Shown: positions 8,291 through 17,081 of the stretch, piece after piece
Position numbering within the stretch: position 1 is the stretch's first letter
How the letters are laid out: each line of letters begins with the position of its first letter
From: an uncultured Bacteroidales bacterium
GTDB lineage: Bacteria; Bacteroidota; Bacteroidia; Bacteroidales; SZUA-534
Assembly: GCA_902790595.1 (NCBI GenBank)
Contig: CADASL010000004.1
Coordinates: 62,001 to 126,000 of the forward strand
Length of the DNA: 64,000 nt
Reading direction: 5' to 3'
Position numbers and translations under genes: made by a program
Notes under the pieces: model-generated
What the model was told of the DNA's origin: nothing
What the model saw: the letters and a program-made list of their open reading frames with translations, nothing else
Database searches by the model: none

Positions 8291-9442
8291 ATGATGAAAT
8301 TACTATTGATTGTAGGTTCGGCAAACGATATTTTTATTTACAACTATGCGAAATGGTTGAAAGCATCCATGGATGTGTCCATAGATGTGTTTGAGTTTTT
8401 TCCATCAAAACAACAAGGTTATGGCAATGAGTACTATGACTGCGTGACTTCTGCAAAAAGTTGTGGAATACCAAGGTTAAGAACACACATAGATTCTTTT
8501 GTAAAAGGTAGAAATCTGACTGCATACTTACATGATAAGCATTTTGATATAATTCACTGCCATTGGATTATAGATCCATTAGTTTTAGCCAAAGGATTAA
8601 AGAATCACTGCCAGTACTTGGTAGCGACTTTTTGGGGAAAAGAGTATGCCAATATAAAAATTTTGGGTTCGAATGCTAGATTTAGAAAGTATTTATATCC
8701 CTTTATTAAAGATGTTGATGCAATAATCGATGGTAGTGAGTTTGAGCAAATACTTAGGGATGAACTCCCAATGTATTGTGGCAAATTTTACTATGCTTCA
8801 TTCGGTTCGTCTCCAGTGGAGGAGTTGTATTCTTTGATGGAGAAAGAAAGCAGAAATGATTCAAAACGTGCTTGGAATATGCCTATAGACAAATTTTGTA
8901 CAATGATTGGATATAGCGCGAAACATGTTCATCAACACCTTTCTATTATTGCTGAACTATCAAAAAACCATGATTTAAAACGGGAACTTCATTTGTTAGC
9001 CCCTATGACAAGAGGTGGAAATAAAGACTATACAGAAAAAGTTCGCAGAGCCTTGAATAATTCTGGCTATACATATACTCTAATTGAAGGTAGATTTTTA
9101 AGCGATTTAGAAGTGGCACAACTTAGGAATGCAACAGATATAACTCTTCAATTATCAGCATCCGATGCTTTCTCTCGCAGTATTGTGGAATGTCTTTGTG
9201 CAAAGTCGATTATGATATATGGAGATTGGCTTGGTTATGACAATCATTTACGAGCAGCGGGCTTTACAGCCATAAAAGTAGGAAGTATTGAAGATGGTAT
9301 AAAAAAAATACGGTCTGTAATTGAAAATATAAACACATATAATGACATGATTTCGATTAATCACAACAACGGGAAACAACGACATTTATGGTCAGAATGT
9401 ATAAAAGATTGGGTGAATGCATATAATGAATTGTTAAAATAA
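8291..9442 (+). CDS. GT-B glycosyltransferase
   Basis: The 383-residue product has an N-terminal Rossmann half starting KLLLIVGSANDIFIYNYAKWL. HFDIIHCHWIIDPLVLAKGL and VATFWGKEYANI follow, a pattern of GT4-like GT-B enzymes. The C-terminal half has LHLLAPMTRGGNKDYTEKV and DAFSRSIVECLCAKSIMIYGDW, where SRSIVEC matches the nucleotide-sugar binding EAxxxG region, with a less common spacing. It should add one sugar to the lipid-linked repeat unit on the cytoplasmic side. The gene follows the CBS-nucleotidyltransferase by 16 bases, so it may use the sugar made by the genes before it. The exact family is uncertain. Confidence 0.65.
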   Translation: MMKLLLIVGSANDIFIYNYAKWLKASMDVSIDVFEFFPSKQQGYGNEYYDCVTSAKSCGIPRLRTHIDSFVKGRNLTAYLHDKHFDIIHCHWIIDPLVLAKGLKNHCQYLVATFWGKEYANIKILGSNARFRKYLYPFIKDVDAIIDGSEFEQILRDELPMYCGKFYYASFGSSPVEELYSLMEKESRNDSKRAWNMPIDKFCTMIGYSAKHVHQHLSIIAELSKNHDLKRELHLLAPMTRGGNKDYTEKVRRALNNSGYTYTLIEGRFLSDLEVAQLRNATDITLQLSASDAFSRSIVECLCAKSIMIYGDWLGYDNHLRAAGFTAIKVGSIEDGIKKIRSVIENINTYNDMISINHNNGKQRHLWSECIKDWVNAYNELLK

Positions 9443-9484
9443 AATGCGTAATTTTATTTCACACGTTGTAATTGAGAATAATAT

Positions 9485-10474
9485 ATGAACCCATTAGTTA
9501 CATTTGTTATACCTGCATATAACGTTGAAGAATATATTGAGAAATGTATCAATTCTGTTCGAGAGCAAAGTTGCTCGAATATTGAAATTATTGTAATAAA
9601 TGATGGCTCTACTGATAACACGAAAGAGTTAGCAGAGGCAATTGCGACTGTAGATAGTAGAGTTGTTGTGATAAACAATCAAAATCAAGGAGTTAGCGCA
9701 TCCAGAAATAATGGCATTGAACTTGCGAGAGGAAAGTGGATAGCATTTGTCGATGGTGACGACTATATTTCAGAGGATTTTGTAGAGCATATGATCGAAG
9801 TATCTGAGGAGACTGGTGCAGAATTTTGTATGTCAACAGATTGTTATCGGTTTAAAACAGACAAACAATCTTCAACAATTTATGTCAAAAGGCTCTTGGC
9901 GGATGATGCAACAGCATTATTATTATCGCCAAAAGTTGAAGTTGGGTGTTGGAATAAATTATTTCTTTTAGACTTTATAAATAAGTACAAGTTGCGTTTT
10001 GATACGACTTTATTTTATGGAGAAGGCCTCAATTTTATCACGAGTGCATCTCAGTATTCACATTGTGTAGGAATAACCAATAAGAAAGTCTATTATTATA
10101 GACAAAACAATTTCGAATCAGCCACAAAAAAATTTAGTATAGATAAAATAATTAATGGTTGGAAAGCCTTGGATTGTATTGGGGGGCGACTTGATGACAA
10201 GATGGTGCGTTCAAAAAAAATGCTAGAACTTCATAGATTTCTATTTAGTTTTAACGCAGTAAGGAAAATACAAAGTAGTGAAACTCGATCTGTCTATAAA
10301 TCCATATATAATTATCATATATCTTCTATAAGGAAAACGGTCTATAAGGCGATGTTATCAGCAGCGATAAATTGGAAATATAAGTTAAAAATTTTTATTG
10401 CTTGCATAACGCCTTGGATAATAGGTGTCATAGATAGAAAAAATAAGCAAAACAGAGGAAATAAAAGCGTGTGA
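9485..10474 (+). CDS. Family 2 glycosyltransferase (GT-A)
   Basis: The 329-residue protein starts with LVTFVIPAYNVEEYIEKCINSV, then IIVINDGSTDNTKELAEA, and WIAFVDGDDYISEDFVEHM. The last holds the DxD-type metal-binding aspartates of GT2 enzymes. Length and layout are typical of single-domain O-antigen glycosyltransferases, which transfer one sugar from a nucleotide donor. The C-terminal region is basic with a short hydrophobic stretch, consistent with peripheral membrane attachment. It lies between a GT-B enzyme and the flippase in the same operon. Linkage and donor cannot be predicted. Confidence 0.85.
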   Translation: MNPLVTFVIPAYNVEEYIEKCINSVREQSCSNIEIIVINDGSTDNTKELAEAIATVDSRVVVINNQNQGVSASRNNGIELARGKWIAFVDGDDYISEDFVEHMIEVSEETGAEFCMSTDCYRFKTDKQSSTIYVKRLLADDATALLLSPKVEVGCWNKLFLLDFINKYKLRFDTTLFYGEGLNFITSASQYSHCVGITNKKVYYYRQNNFESATKKFSIDKIINGWKALDCIGGRLDDKMVRSKKMLELHRFLFSFNAVRKIQSSETRSVYKSIYNYHISSIRKTVYKAMLSAAINWKYKLKIFIACITPWIIGVIDRKNKQNRGNKSV

Positions 10475-10515
10475 TATTAATTATTCTAATTCAAAAATGA
10501 TATTGCAAACAAAAT

Positions 10516-11982
10516 ATGTGGCATTTTTTTAGAGATTTTATGGTCTATGGGGTAGCTTCTATATTGGGGAAAATGGCGGCTATATTCCTCATGCCTTTGT
10601 ATACTAGCATCCTTACAAAAGAGGAGTATGGCGCGATGGCTCTTATCACAAGTTGCAAAGGTATCATAGATTTATTTTCTAATCTCAATATTCATTCCGG
10701 AATCGCACGTGATTATTATGAGGAAGGTATTAATCGCAAGCGATTAGTGTCGACGGGTTTTTTATCTATTTCCATTCTTTCGTTAACAATAATGTCGATA
10801 GGGCTAATAACGAGTAGTTTTTGGAGCGGGAATGTATTGGGTCTTAGTGAAATCTTTTGGCCAGCTTTTACAGTAATGTTATGCAGTATTCCTGCTGGGA
10901 GCCTTATGTCTTATTTTGCAATCCTAACTAGATACAAGAAAAAACCTGTTAGCTATTCCGTTGGAACATTATTACAACTTTTGATTCAAATTGGAATATC
11001 GGTCTATGGTGTCGCAGTTCTTCGTGTCGGTATTATCAGTATTTTTTATGGTGTTTTAGCTGGAGAAATAATTGCTATTATATATTTTTCCCTATTAAAC
11101 AGAGAATATATCGGCTTCCAGTTTGACAGAGATTTGTTGGGCAGAGCATTGTTATTTGCTTTGCCGACCCTGCCGGCTATTCTTGCAGGGTGGTTAGATA
11201 GTTCAATGGGACAAATATTAATTGGCAAGTATGTGTCTGTCGAGGAACTTGGCGTTTATAGTATCGCATTATCATTAGCTTCTGTGTTTACACTCATTAG
11301 TACGGCCTTTAGTAATGTTTGGACCCCTTTCCTATATGAAAACTACAAGAACCCAAATTTCAAGAGAAATATTCACAGATTATTCTCAATTATGGCACTT
11401 GTTCTTGTAATGGTGAGTCTATTCTTATCTCTGTTTTCACATGAGATAGTTCTATTACTAAGTAATGATGGGTATTTGGATGCTTGTCAATATTTGACTC
11501 TTTTGTGTATCCCGATGAGTTTTTACTTGCTCATGCCTTTTGCCTCATCTGGCGTTTCCATTACACGTGACACCAAATACATAGGAATATCACAGATGGC
11601 GGGGAGTTGTGGTAATCTTATTTCCCTTTTTATATCTATACAGTTTATCGGTATCTTGGCAGTACCATTGTGTCTTGCCATATCCCGAATCGTAACGTAT
11701 TTAATACTTTATAAAGTTTCAGAAAAGAAAATAGGATATAGTTTGCCAAACTATTTCTTTATTATATTAATAGCTGTAGTTCTGACTTGTTATGTTTTTG
11801 TAAAAAATGAAGCTTCATTCACTTTTCGTATTATTACAGCTTCTATATCTTTAGGGGTAATAGCCTTCGTTATAAACACCAGGTATGATTTGACGAACTT
11901 ACTGAATTTAGCCAAGCAATCAAAGAGTCATAGTGTTTTCTTCCCAGAAAAACGGTCAGATTGTAGTCAGACAAAAAACTAA
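10516..11982 (+). CDS. Wzx-type polysaccharide flippase (MOP superfamily)
   Basis: The 488-residue product is highly hydrophobic with about 12-14 predicted membrane helices. It opens with DFMVYGVASILGKMAAIFLMPLYTSILTKEEYG, the typical start of O-antigen flippases of the MOP family. The repeated feature YSIALSLASVFTLISTAFSNVWTPFLYENYK near the middle also fits. These proteins move the undecaprenyl-diphosphate-linked repeat unit across the inner membrane for polymerisation outside. With the polymerase at 13118 it defines a Wzx/Wzy-dependent assembly route. The 3' end lies 4 bases before the start of the pyruvyltransferase gene. Confidence 0.85.
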   Translation: MWHFFRDFMVYGVASILGKMAAIFLMPLYTSILTKEEYGAMALITSCKGIIDLFSNLNIHSGIARDYYEEGINRKRLVSTGFLSISILSLTIMSIGLITSSFWSGNVLGLSEIFWPAFTVMLCSIPAGSLMSYFAILTRYKKKPVSYSVGTLLQLLIQIGISVYGVAVLRVGIISIFYGVLAGEIIAIIYFSLLNREYIGFQFDRDLLGRALLFALPTLPAILAGWLDSSMGQILIGKYVSVEELGVYSIALSLASVFTLISTAFSNVWTPFLYENYKNPNFKRNIHRLFSIMALVLVMVSLFLSLFSHEIVLLLSNDGYLDACQYLTLLCIPMSFYLLMPFASSGVSITRDTKYIGISQMAGSCGNLISLFISIQFIGILAVPLCLAISRIVTYLILYKVSEKKIGYSLPNYFFIILIAVVLTCYVFVKNEASFTFRIITASISLGVIAFVINTRYDLTNLLNLAKQSKSHSVFFPEKRSDCSQTKN

Positions 11983-11986
11983 TCAG

Positions 11987-13093
11987 ATGAAAATAGGCAT
12001 AATGACTATGCACCGTGTGCAGAATATCGGTTCCGTGCTTCAAGCATATGCTTTGCAGCGCAAAATTGAGCAGTTTGGTTATACGGCAGAATTAATAGAT
12101 TATATATTCCCACCAATAAAAAAAGATCCTCATTCCGCAATAAGAGATGCGTTTAATTTTGGATGGAACGTCATACAGGGTTTTCCCAACAAGAAAAAAC
12201 AACAGAAGCTAGATGCATTTCGCAAAGAATATCTTTGTTGTTCAAAACAATCATATACTAGGGAAAGATTATTGGCAGACCCACCCATTTACGATGTATA
12301 TTGTACTGGGAGCGATCAAGTTTGGAATCCTATACATGTAGGTTTGGACTGCTCCTTTATGATGGATTTCGCACCTGTTGGTGCACCACGAATAGCATAT
12401 GCATCCAGTTTTGCCACAAAAGAAGTTGGAGAGCCTTTTTTTTCATTATATGCAAAGCATTTGAAAAAATACAAACATATTACAGTAAGAGAACAATCAG
12501 GAGTAAGTGTAGTTAAGAAGATGACAGGGAAAAATGTCTCTGTAACTTGTGACCCGACACTGCTTCTTTCGGCAGATGAATGGCAACCTATTGTGGATGC
12601 TTCGGATATGAATTTGCCACAAGGATATATACTTGTTTATCTGCTGAGATATATGTTTGACCCTCGCCCAGGATTTTATAATATTGTGGAGTCTGTACGG
12701 AGAGCATTACAATTGCCAGTTTATCAATGCAATCCTTGTCCTGCAGATTCGTTTGTTTTCAAAGTCAAAGCACTAAATGGGGTGGGACCTGCTGATTTTG
12801 TGAGTATAGTGAAGAACGCCTCGTTTATAATAACCGATTCGTTTCATGGTGCCGCTTTTGCAACAATATTTAATGTACCTATGATTGGTGTCGTAAAAGA
12901 CGATTTAAATGGAGATGGACGTATAGCAACATTACGGGCTAAAGTGGGGGGGGAAAATTCGGTTGTATGTCATAATAAACCATTAAAAATAAGTCCTGAT
13001 GTATCATTATACAGAAACGATTCAAAAAAGGCAAGCGATTTGCGATTGTCCTCATTAGAAGAATTAAGAAAAATGTTGATTAACAAAGGATAG
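11987..13093 (+). CDS. Polysaccharide pyruvyl transferase family protein
   Basis: The start at 11987 gives 368 residues beginning MKIGIMTMHRVQNIGSVLQAYALQ. An upstream in-frame ATG at 11933 would add 18 residues overlapping the flippase gene and is less likely. The family (PF04230) pattern is clear: NIGSVLQAYAL at the N-terminus, then YCTGSDQVWNP, ITVREQSGVSVVKK, CDPTLLLSADEW, and FIITDSFHGAAFATIFNVP near the end. Members add a ketal pyruvate to a sugar or act in related transfer reactions on surface glycans. The gene lies between flippase and polymerase, in the same operon. A pyruvate ketal would add a negative charge to the repeat unit; the acceptor is unknown. Confidence 0.8.
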   Translation: MKIGIMTMHRVQNIGSVLQAYALQRKIEQFGYTAELIDYIFPPIKKDPHSAIRDAFNFGWNVIQGFPNKKKQQKLDAFRKEYLCCSKQSYTRERLLADPPIYDVYCTGSDQVWNPIHVGLDCSFMMDFAPVGAPRIAYASSFATKEVGEPFFSLYAKHLKKYKHITVREQSGVSVVKKMTGKNVSVTCDPTLLLSADEWQPIVDASDMNLPQGYILVYLLRYMFDPRPGFYNIVESVRRALQLPVYQCNPCPADSFVFKVKALNGVGPADFVSIVKNASFIITDSFHGAAFATIFNVPMIGVVKDDLNGDGRIATLRAKVGGENSVVCHNKPLKISPDVSLYRNDSKKASDLRLSSLEELRKMLINKG

Positions 13094-13117
13094 AAGATGT
13101 TTGTAATTTATTAGAGA

Positions 13118-14311
13118 ATGGCTTCTAACAATCTGTTATACATTAGTATTTTGACATATATTATTATGGGGATGGTTATGTTTATTTTAGGTTTTAAAAC
13201 ATACCAACAATCACAAACCTTGACTTTGAACGGTGGCAAAAAAACTAAAGTCAATATTTATTTTTATTTGGCGTTGTTCTTCTTTGCCATTATGTGTGGG
13301 TTGAGATATCGTTGTGGCGCCGACTGTGAAAGTTATGCAATACATTATTTAGACTTTCGATTTAAACATGAAACCGGGCTACCATATTTTGGTCGAGAAA
13401 CCGAACCTCTTTTTATGTTATTTATGAAATTTATGTCGTTGTTCGGGGCGGGGAGATTTTTATTTCTTGGTATTATTGCTTTTATAGAAATAGCATTTTT
13501 TTATTCAGCCTTAAAAACACGTAATTATCTTCTTCCATACGTTGGGATAGTGTTAATTCTTGGACCACATTTTTGTTCGTGGAATAATGGTCTACGGCAA
13601 GTAATTGCGTCTTGTATTTTCATTTTCGCATTAGAGAGGTATATTGACGGAGAAAAAGCCTGGAAATATTTATTGTGGATTAGCGTGGCGTATTTAATAC
13701 ATAAGTCATCGCTAATGCTTGTACCTTTTTTGTTTATGAAGTTGTATAATGTCAGTCCTAAAAAGTACATTTCACTCATACTGCTATTGTTGTCAGTCTT
13801 TATAGGACAAACTGGTGCTTTCAGTTTTGCTTTCAATGGTATTGAGGACACTTTATCTTTTTTGGAGTATGATGACTATGCTAACAAAGTTGACGATATT
13901 GTAGAGGAGGAAGCTACAATCAAATCATATGGTCCAAGAAGAATTACGCTTTTAATTTCATATATATTAATCATTTTATTTAGTGAGGAGATGGATGCAT
14001 ATTTGGGGTATGATCAGTTTTATCGTTTATCATTTGTGTTTTTTATGATTTATGCTTGTTCGACGGAGATGCTCATAGGGCATACCACACTTCTTACACG
14101 TCCTTTTCTTTTTTTCATGCCTTTTCTGTTGATTTGTAGCGCATATTTGTTGTTATATTTGAGAAATTCCCAAAGGGTCATTTTGCTTTTGGTGGCACTT
14201 GTGAGTTTGTGCACGTTTTCCTTGATTAGTTCTGTGGCGTCATACAATAAACCAAATGAAGAGGAGCTGTATAAATTTTATTTCTTACAGCAAAACAGTA
14301 ATTATTTTTAA
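13118..14311 (+). CDS. EpsG/Wzy-family polysaccharide polymerase
   Basis: The 397-residue membrane protein has roughly ten or more hydrophobic segments. It carries motifs of the EpsG family: GLRYRCGADCESYAIHYLDF near residue 66, then LGPHFCSWNNGLRQVIASCIFIFALERYI, and VAYLIHKSSLMLVPF. In this family the arginines in the loops are thought to bind the polyprenyl-linked glycan. It is the best candidate for the Wzy-type polymerase that joins repeat units in the periplasm. It sits 24 bases after the pyruvyltransferase and is separated by a single base from the next start. Such proteins are too variable for a linkage prediction. Confidence 0.75.
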   Translation: MASNNLLYISILTYIIMGMVMFILGFKTYQQSQTLTLNGGKKTKVNIYFYLALFFFAIMCGLRYRCGADCESYAIHYLDFRFKHETGLPYFGRETEPLFMLFMKFMSLFGAGRFLFLGIIAFIEIAFFYSALKTRNYLLPYVGIVLILGPHFCSWNNGLRQVIASCIFIFALERYIDGEKAWKYLLWISVAYLIHKSSLMLVPFLFMKLYNVSPKKYISLILLLLSVFIGQTGAFSFAFNGIEDTLSFLEYDDYANKVDDIVEEEATIKSYGPRRITLLISYILIILFSEEMDAYLGYDQFYRLSFVFFMIYACSTEMLIGHTTLLTRPFLFFMPFLLICSAYLLLYLRNSQRVILLLVALVSLCTFSLISSVASYNKPNEEELYKFYFLQQNSNYF

Positions 14312-14312
14312 T

Positions 14313-15308
14313 ATGCCAAAGGTAAGTATTATAGTTCCAGTTTTTAATGTGGAAAAATATCTTGAGGAGTGTGTGAAATCATTAAGAAATCAAACACTAC
14401 AAGATATTGAGATAATATTGGTGGATGATGAATCTCCAGATAATTGTCCGGCAATGTGTGAACGCTATGCTGAATTAGACAACCGGATAAAAGTGCTTCA
14501 TAAAAAAAATGGGGGATTAGGGTTTGCCCGCAATTCAGGATTAGAGGTTGCAACGGGTGAGTATGTAACGTTTACTGACAGCGATGATTATGAATTGCCA
14601 GAGACATATGAAACATTGTATAAACAAGCTAAAGAGTCACAGAGTGATGTTGTGTATTATAGCTTTATAAATAGACATGTTTCTGCTATAGAAGAGAAAT
14701 GCTATGAGGGTGCTGAGCGAATAAGAGGATTGTTATTAGATATGGTATCTAATCCGCCCCAAGATGTCTCGGATCATGATATTCAAGTCTCATCTTGCCT
14801 TGCGATGTATCGAAGACAATTACTGGAACGGCATCATTTGCGATTTCATAGTGAGCGCGAGCTGATAAGTGAAGATTTAATTTTCAATTTGGATGTGTTG
14901 ACTGTGGCGCAAAAGATAGCGGTCACCAATTATAAATTCTATTATTATCGAGTAACAAACAATTCGTTAACACAAAAAGTCAGGCTCGATCGTCATCAAA
15001 AAAACAAGCAGTTTTATCTGTATTTGAATGAGCGACTGAGAGAATTGGATTATGGAGAAGATGGTTGGTTGCGTTGTACACGTCTTTTTATAGGCTACAC
15101 GCGATCAACCATATTACAAATGTGCAAGTCAACATTACCATATTGCGATAAGAGACGGTGGGTGATAGTTGTTTGTGAAGATGATGTGTGGCGTATTGTC
15201 AGCAAACGCTACCCATACAAATTATTGCCATTGAAATACCATCTTTTTTTTGAATTCATAATTAGGCGAATGTTTCTGCCAATATGGTTATTGTCGAAAG
15301 TTTCATAA
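14313..15308 (+). CDS. Family 2 glycosyltransferase (GT-A)
   Basis: The chosen ATG at 14313 begins MPKVSIIVPVFNVEKYLEECVKSL and lies one base after the polymerase stop. A start 57 bases upstream would put 19 unrelated residues inside the polymerase gene. The 331-residue product has IILVDDESPDNCPAMCERYA, NGGLGFARNSGLEVATGEYVTFTDSDDYELP and a later SEDLIFNLDVL. These are the standard donor-binding, metal-binding and acceptor-side motifs of O-antigen GT2 enzymes. A C-terminal hydrophobic basic tail may hold it at the membrane. Its donor sugar is unknown. Confidence 0.88.
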   Translation: MPKVSIIVPVFNVEKYLEECVKSLRNQTLQDIEIILVDDESPDNCPAMCERYAELDNRIKVLHKKNGGLGFARNSGLEVATGEYVTFTDSDDYELPETYETLYKQAKESQSDVVYYSFINRHVSAIEEKCYEGAERIRGLLLDMVSNPPQDVSDHDIQVSSCLAMYRRQLLERHHLRFHSERELISEDLIFNLDVLTVAQKIAVTNYKFYYYRVTNNSLTQKVRLDRHQKNKQFYLYLNERLRELDYGEDGWLRCTRLFIGYTRSTILQMCKSTLPYCDKRRWVIVVCEDDVWRIVSKRYPYKLLPLKYHLFFEFIIRRMFLPIWLLSKVS

Positions 15309-15318
15309 AAATTATGCA

Positions 15319-16359
15319 ATGGCAAAAGTCCTTGTTGTCGCCACTAGCAAAAAAACACGAGGTGGCATAACGTCTGTTATTAAGGCTCACGAAACGGGAG
15401 AGCAATGGGAAAAATACCATTGCGTGTGGGTAGAGACGCATATCGATAGATGTCTTGTGGTAAAATTATTAATCCTTATAAAAGGATTGGTAAAATATAT
15501 CATGCTTTTACCAGGAAGTGACTTAGTTCATATTCATTTGAGTGAAAAAACAACTATTAAAAGGAAATTGCTTTTTTATACAATGGCTAAATTATATAGA
15601 AAAAAGATAATAATTCATTTCCATGCTTTTTCTTCAGAGACGACGATAAATGGTACATGTTCTAAACTTTATCGTAAGGTTTTTATGGGAGCGGATGTTG
15701 TTGTGGTATTGTCAAATTATTGGAAAGAACAAGTAAATAGAGCGTTTAACATTGGAGATAAAATTAGGGTAGTATATAACCCATGTCCTTCTATAGAATT
15801 AAATGAAAACTATAGTAAAACAAATAGCATTCTTTTTGCCGGAACCCTTAATCAACGTAAGGGATACGCGGACTTAATGAAAGCCTTTGCACACGTTGCT
15901 GCAAAACATCCAGACTGGAGATTAGTTCTTGCAGGAAACGGAGAAGTGGAAAATGCAAGAAACTTGTCGAAAGCATTATGTATAGAAGCACAAGTTGATT
16001 TGTTGGGCTGGGTCGCAGGAAGTGCAAAGGAAAAAGTCTATAAACAAGCAAGCGTGTTTTGCCTACCAAGTTACGCAGAAGGATTTCCAATGGCTGTTTT
16101 AGATGCTTGGGCTTACGGCTTGCCTGTAATAACAACACCTGTAGGAGGAATTCCTGATGTTGCCATAGATGGAGAGAATATGCTACTTTTCAATCCGGGA
16201 GACATTAATGCATTAGAGAATAAGTTGGAGATGATAATATCGGACAAAGCATTACGAGATAAAATGTGTGCGGAATCACTAAAACTTGCAAAAGGCAAAT
16301 TTAGTTTAGAAACGGTAACAAAGCAAGTGGGGGAGATATATGAGAAATTATTGAAATAA
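15319..16359 (+). CDS. Family 4 glycosyltransferase (GT-B)
   Basis: The 346-residue product is a well-conserved GT4 enzyme. The N-terminal half has TRGGITSVIKAH and the acceptor-side stretch IIIHFHAFSSET. The C-terminal half has ILFAGTLNQRKGYADLMKAF, VLAGNGEVENA, LLGWVAGSAKEKVY, and the donor site PSYAEGFPMAVLDAWAYGLPVITTPVGGIPDV with the E-x7-E arrangement around EGFPMAVLDA. It probably adds the last or next-to-last sugar of the repeat unit. It is the last gene of the A+T-rich cluster. A vestige of a different GT4 gene starts almost directly after its stop, in another frame. Confidence 0.9.
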   Translation: MAKVLVVATSKKTRGGITSVIKAHETGEQWEKYHCVWVETHIDRCLVVKLLILIKGLVKYIMLLPGSDLVHIHLSEKTTIKRKLLFYTMAKLYRKKIIIHFHAFSSETTINGTCSKLYRKVFMGADVVVVLSNYWKEQVNRAFNIGDKIRVVYNPCPSIELNENYSKTNSILFAGTLNQRKGYADLMKAFAHVAAKHPDWRLVLAGNGEVENARNLSKALCIEAQVDLLGWVAGSAKEKVYKQASVFCLPSYAEGFPMAVLDAWAYGLPVITTPVGGIPDVAIDGENMLLFNPGDINALENKLEMIISDKALRDKMCAESLKLAKGKFSLETVTKQVGEIYEKLLK

Positions 16360-16361
16360 AT

Positions 16362-16481
16362 GAGAACAACCACACCCTGCGCCGCCAGATGGGTAGTGCA
16401 GGGTATGAGATTTACAAACAAAACTTCACATTGGAGAAGTTTGAGCACAGAATCTGCGAGTGTTTGGGGGCTTGTGTTTAA
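16362..16481 (+). pseudogene. Vestigial 3' end of a second GT4 glycosyltransferase gene
   Basis: Directly after the stop of the GT4 gene, in another frame, the DNA reads as the C-terminal tail of a different GT4 enzyme. The codons give LRRQMGSAGYEIYKQNFT, then LEKFEHRICECLGACV and a stop at 16479-16481. The pattern of a basic helix, GYEIY, FTLEKFE and a final helix is what ends many GT4 proteins. The intact neighbour ends differently, in KLAKGKFSLETVTKQ. There is no start codon or body of the gene, so this is a remnant. A shorter copy of the same tail lies at 18386-18442, on the other side of the toxin-antitoxin island. Confidence 0.6.
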
Positions 16482-16506
16482 CCACGGAGTTTTATAACCA
16501 CGGAAT

Positions 16507-16522
16507 CCCGATAGCTATCGGG
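16507..16522. repeat. 16-base perfect palindrome, copy 1
   Basis: The sequence cccgatagctatcggg is its own reverse complement. It is framed by accacgg boxes (about 16481 and 16530). The same palindrome occurs at 23133-23148, and an imperfect version at 18452-18467 is again framed by accac boxes. The perfect copies lie downstream of the two ends of the second half of the glycan region, so a dispersed repeat family is likely. Function is unknown. Confidence 0.7.
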
Positions 16523-16630
16523 AACTAAACCACGGGAAATTGATTGTCGCAGGCGGCAATAGGGTTGGTGGTGAGTCGCTACACGAGAAATTGAAAAAAA
16601 TCTAAAGAATAATAAACAGGGTTTTAATCT

Positions 16631-16690
16631 CTAACCAAACGAACCCAAAATGAACAGAATTTTGGAATTAGTTCGGATAAGTTTGGTTAG
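16631..16690. repeat. Nested inverted repeat (potential cruciform)
   Basis: The outer arms ctaaccaaac (16631-16640) and gtttggttag (16681-16690) match perfectly. Inside them gaac pairs with gttc (16641-16644 and 16671-16674), and ccaaaat pairs with attttgg (16645-16651 and 16659-16665). This gives a 60-base structure with three stacked stems. It lies 40 bases before the first 97-base repeat. The structure recalls recombination sites that fold as single strands, but no integrase is encoded in the window and the integron attC core motif is not matched. Confidence 0.6.
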
Positions 16691-16730
16691 GAATTATGCG
16701 TTATCGCTTTGCGAAAAAACTCTGGTTGGA

Positions 16731-16827
16731 ATCGGATACAATCGGTTAGAGACAAAAATGGTTCCGAGGAATCCCAATAACGGAAGGCATGGAACTCGAT
16801 AAATATTTTGTATTATTGTCAGAAAAA
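16731..16827 (+). repeat. 97-base direct repeat, copy 1, upstream of the first toxin-antitoxin module
   Basis: This stretch recurs at 17697-17793 with the same length and only four mismatches by eye. Both copies end 8 bases before the start codon of an antitoxin gene. The first part (ggttagagacaaaa) also recurs before the WecG-type gene at 18554-18580. A weaker resemblance continues upstream to about 16701. The copy position suggests that it carries the promoter and leader of the toxin-antitoxin genes, or that it is the junction at which cassettes were added. Confidence 0.85.
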
Positions 16828-16835
16828 AACGAATT

Positions 16836-17081
16836 ATGACAATTGAGATTTCAAGACATAGGGCCAACAACCATTGGAACATTCTAAAAAGCCTTGATTA
16901 CGATACAAAGTTGGACATTATTGCAATGCTGACACAATCGTTGAAGCAAAAAAACAGGCGCAAGAAAGTTCCTGCCAAGAGGTTTTATGGAATCTGGCCT
17001 GACGACGGAATGACAGCAGACGAATTTGTGGGCAAATTGCGCAATGAGCGTTCATTTAATCAGGACATAGTGGAATTATGA
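16836..17081 (+). CDS. Antitoxin of a VapBC-type module
   Basis: The 81-residue product reads NNHWNILKSLDYDTKLDIIAMLTQSL, then a basic linker, FYGIWPDDGMTADEFVGKLR and NERSFNQDIVEL. It resembles the small antitoxins that precede PIN-domain toxins in Bacteroidota. The N-terminal part may act in dimerisation and DNA binding, while the acidic C-terminus should mask the toxin. Its stop overlaps the toxin start in ATGA (17078-17081), the usual arrangement in such pairs. The reading frame is intact although the toxin is broken. No clear DNA-binding fold could be recognised by eye. Confidence 0.7.
   Translation: MTIEISRHRANNHWNILKSLDYDTKLDIIAMLTQSLKQKNRRKKVPAKRFYGIWPDDGMTADEFVGKLRNERSFNQDIVEL

Larger units (their letters stand above)
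16360..16835. other. 476-base non-coding stretch with vestiges, palindromes and repeats
   Basis: This gap between the GT4 gene and the first antitoxin contains, in order, the vestigial glycosyltransferase tail, a region with accacgg boxes around a 16-base palindrome (16507-16522), a 20-base segment at 16573-16592 repeated with two differences at 17540-17559, a nested inverted repeat (16631-16690), and the first copy of the 97-base repeat (16731-16827). I see no intact gene in it. The composition is mosaic, as expected from repeated insertion and loss. Confidence 0.7.

Noticed and set aside
16629-16752. Integron-type attC recombination site
   Set aside because: The inverted repeats look attractive, but the required core (GTTRRRY and its partner) is not matched and no tyrosine integrase is present in the window.
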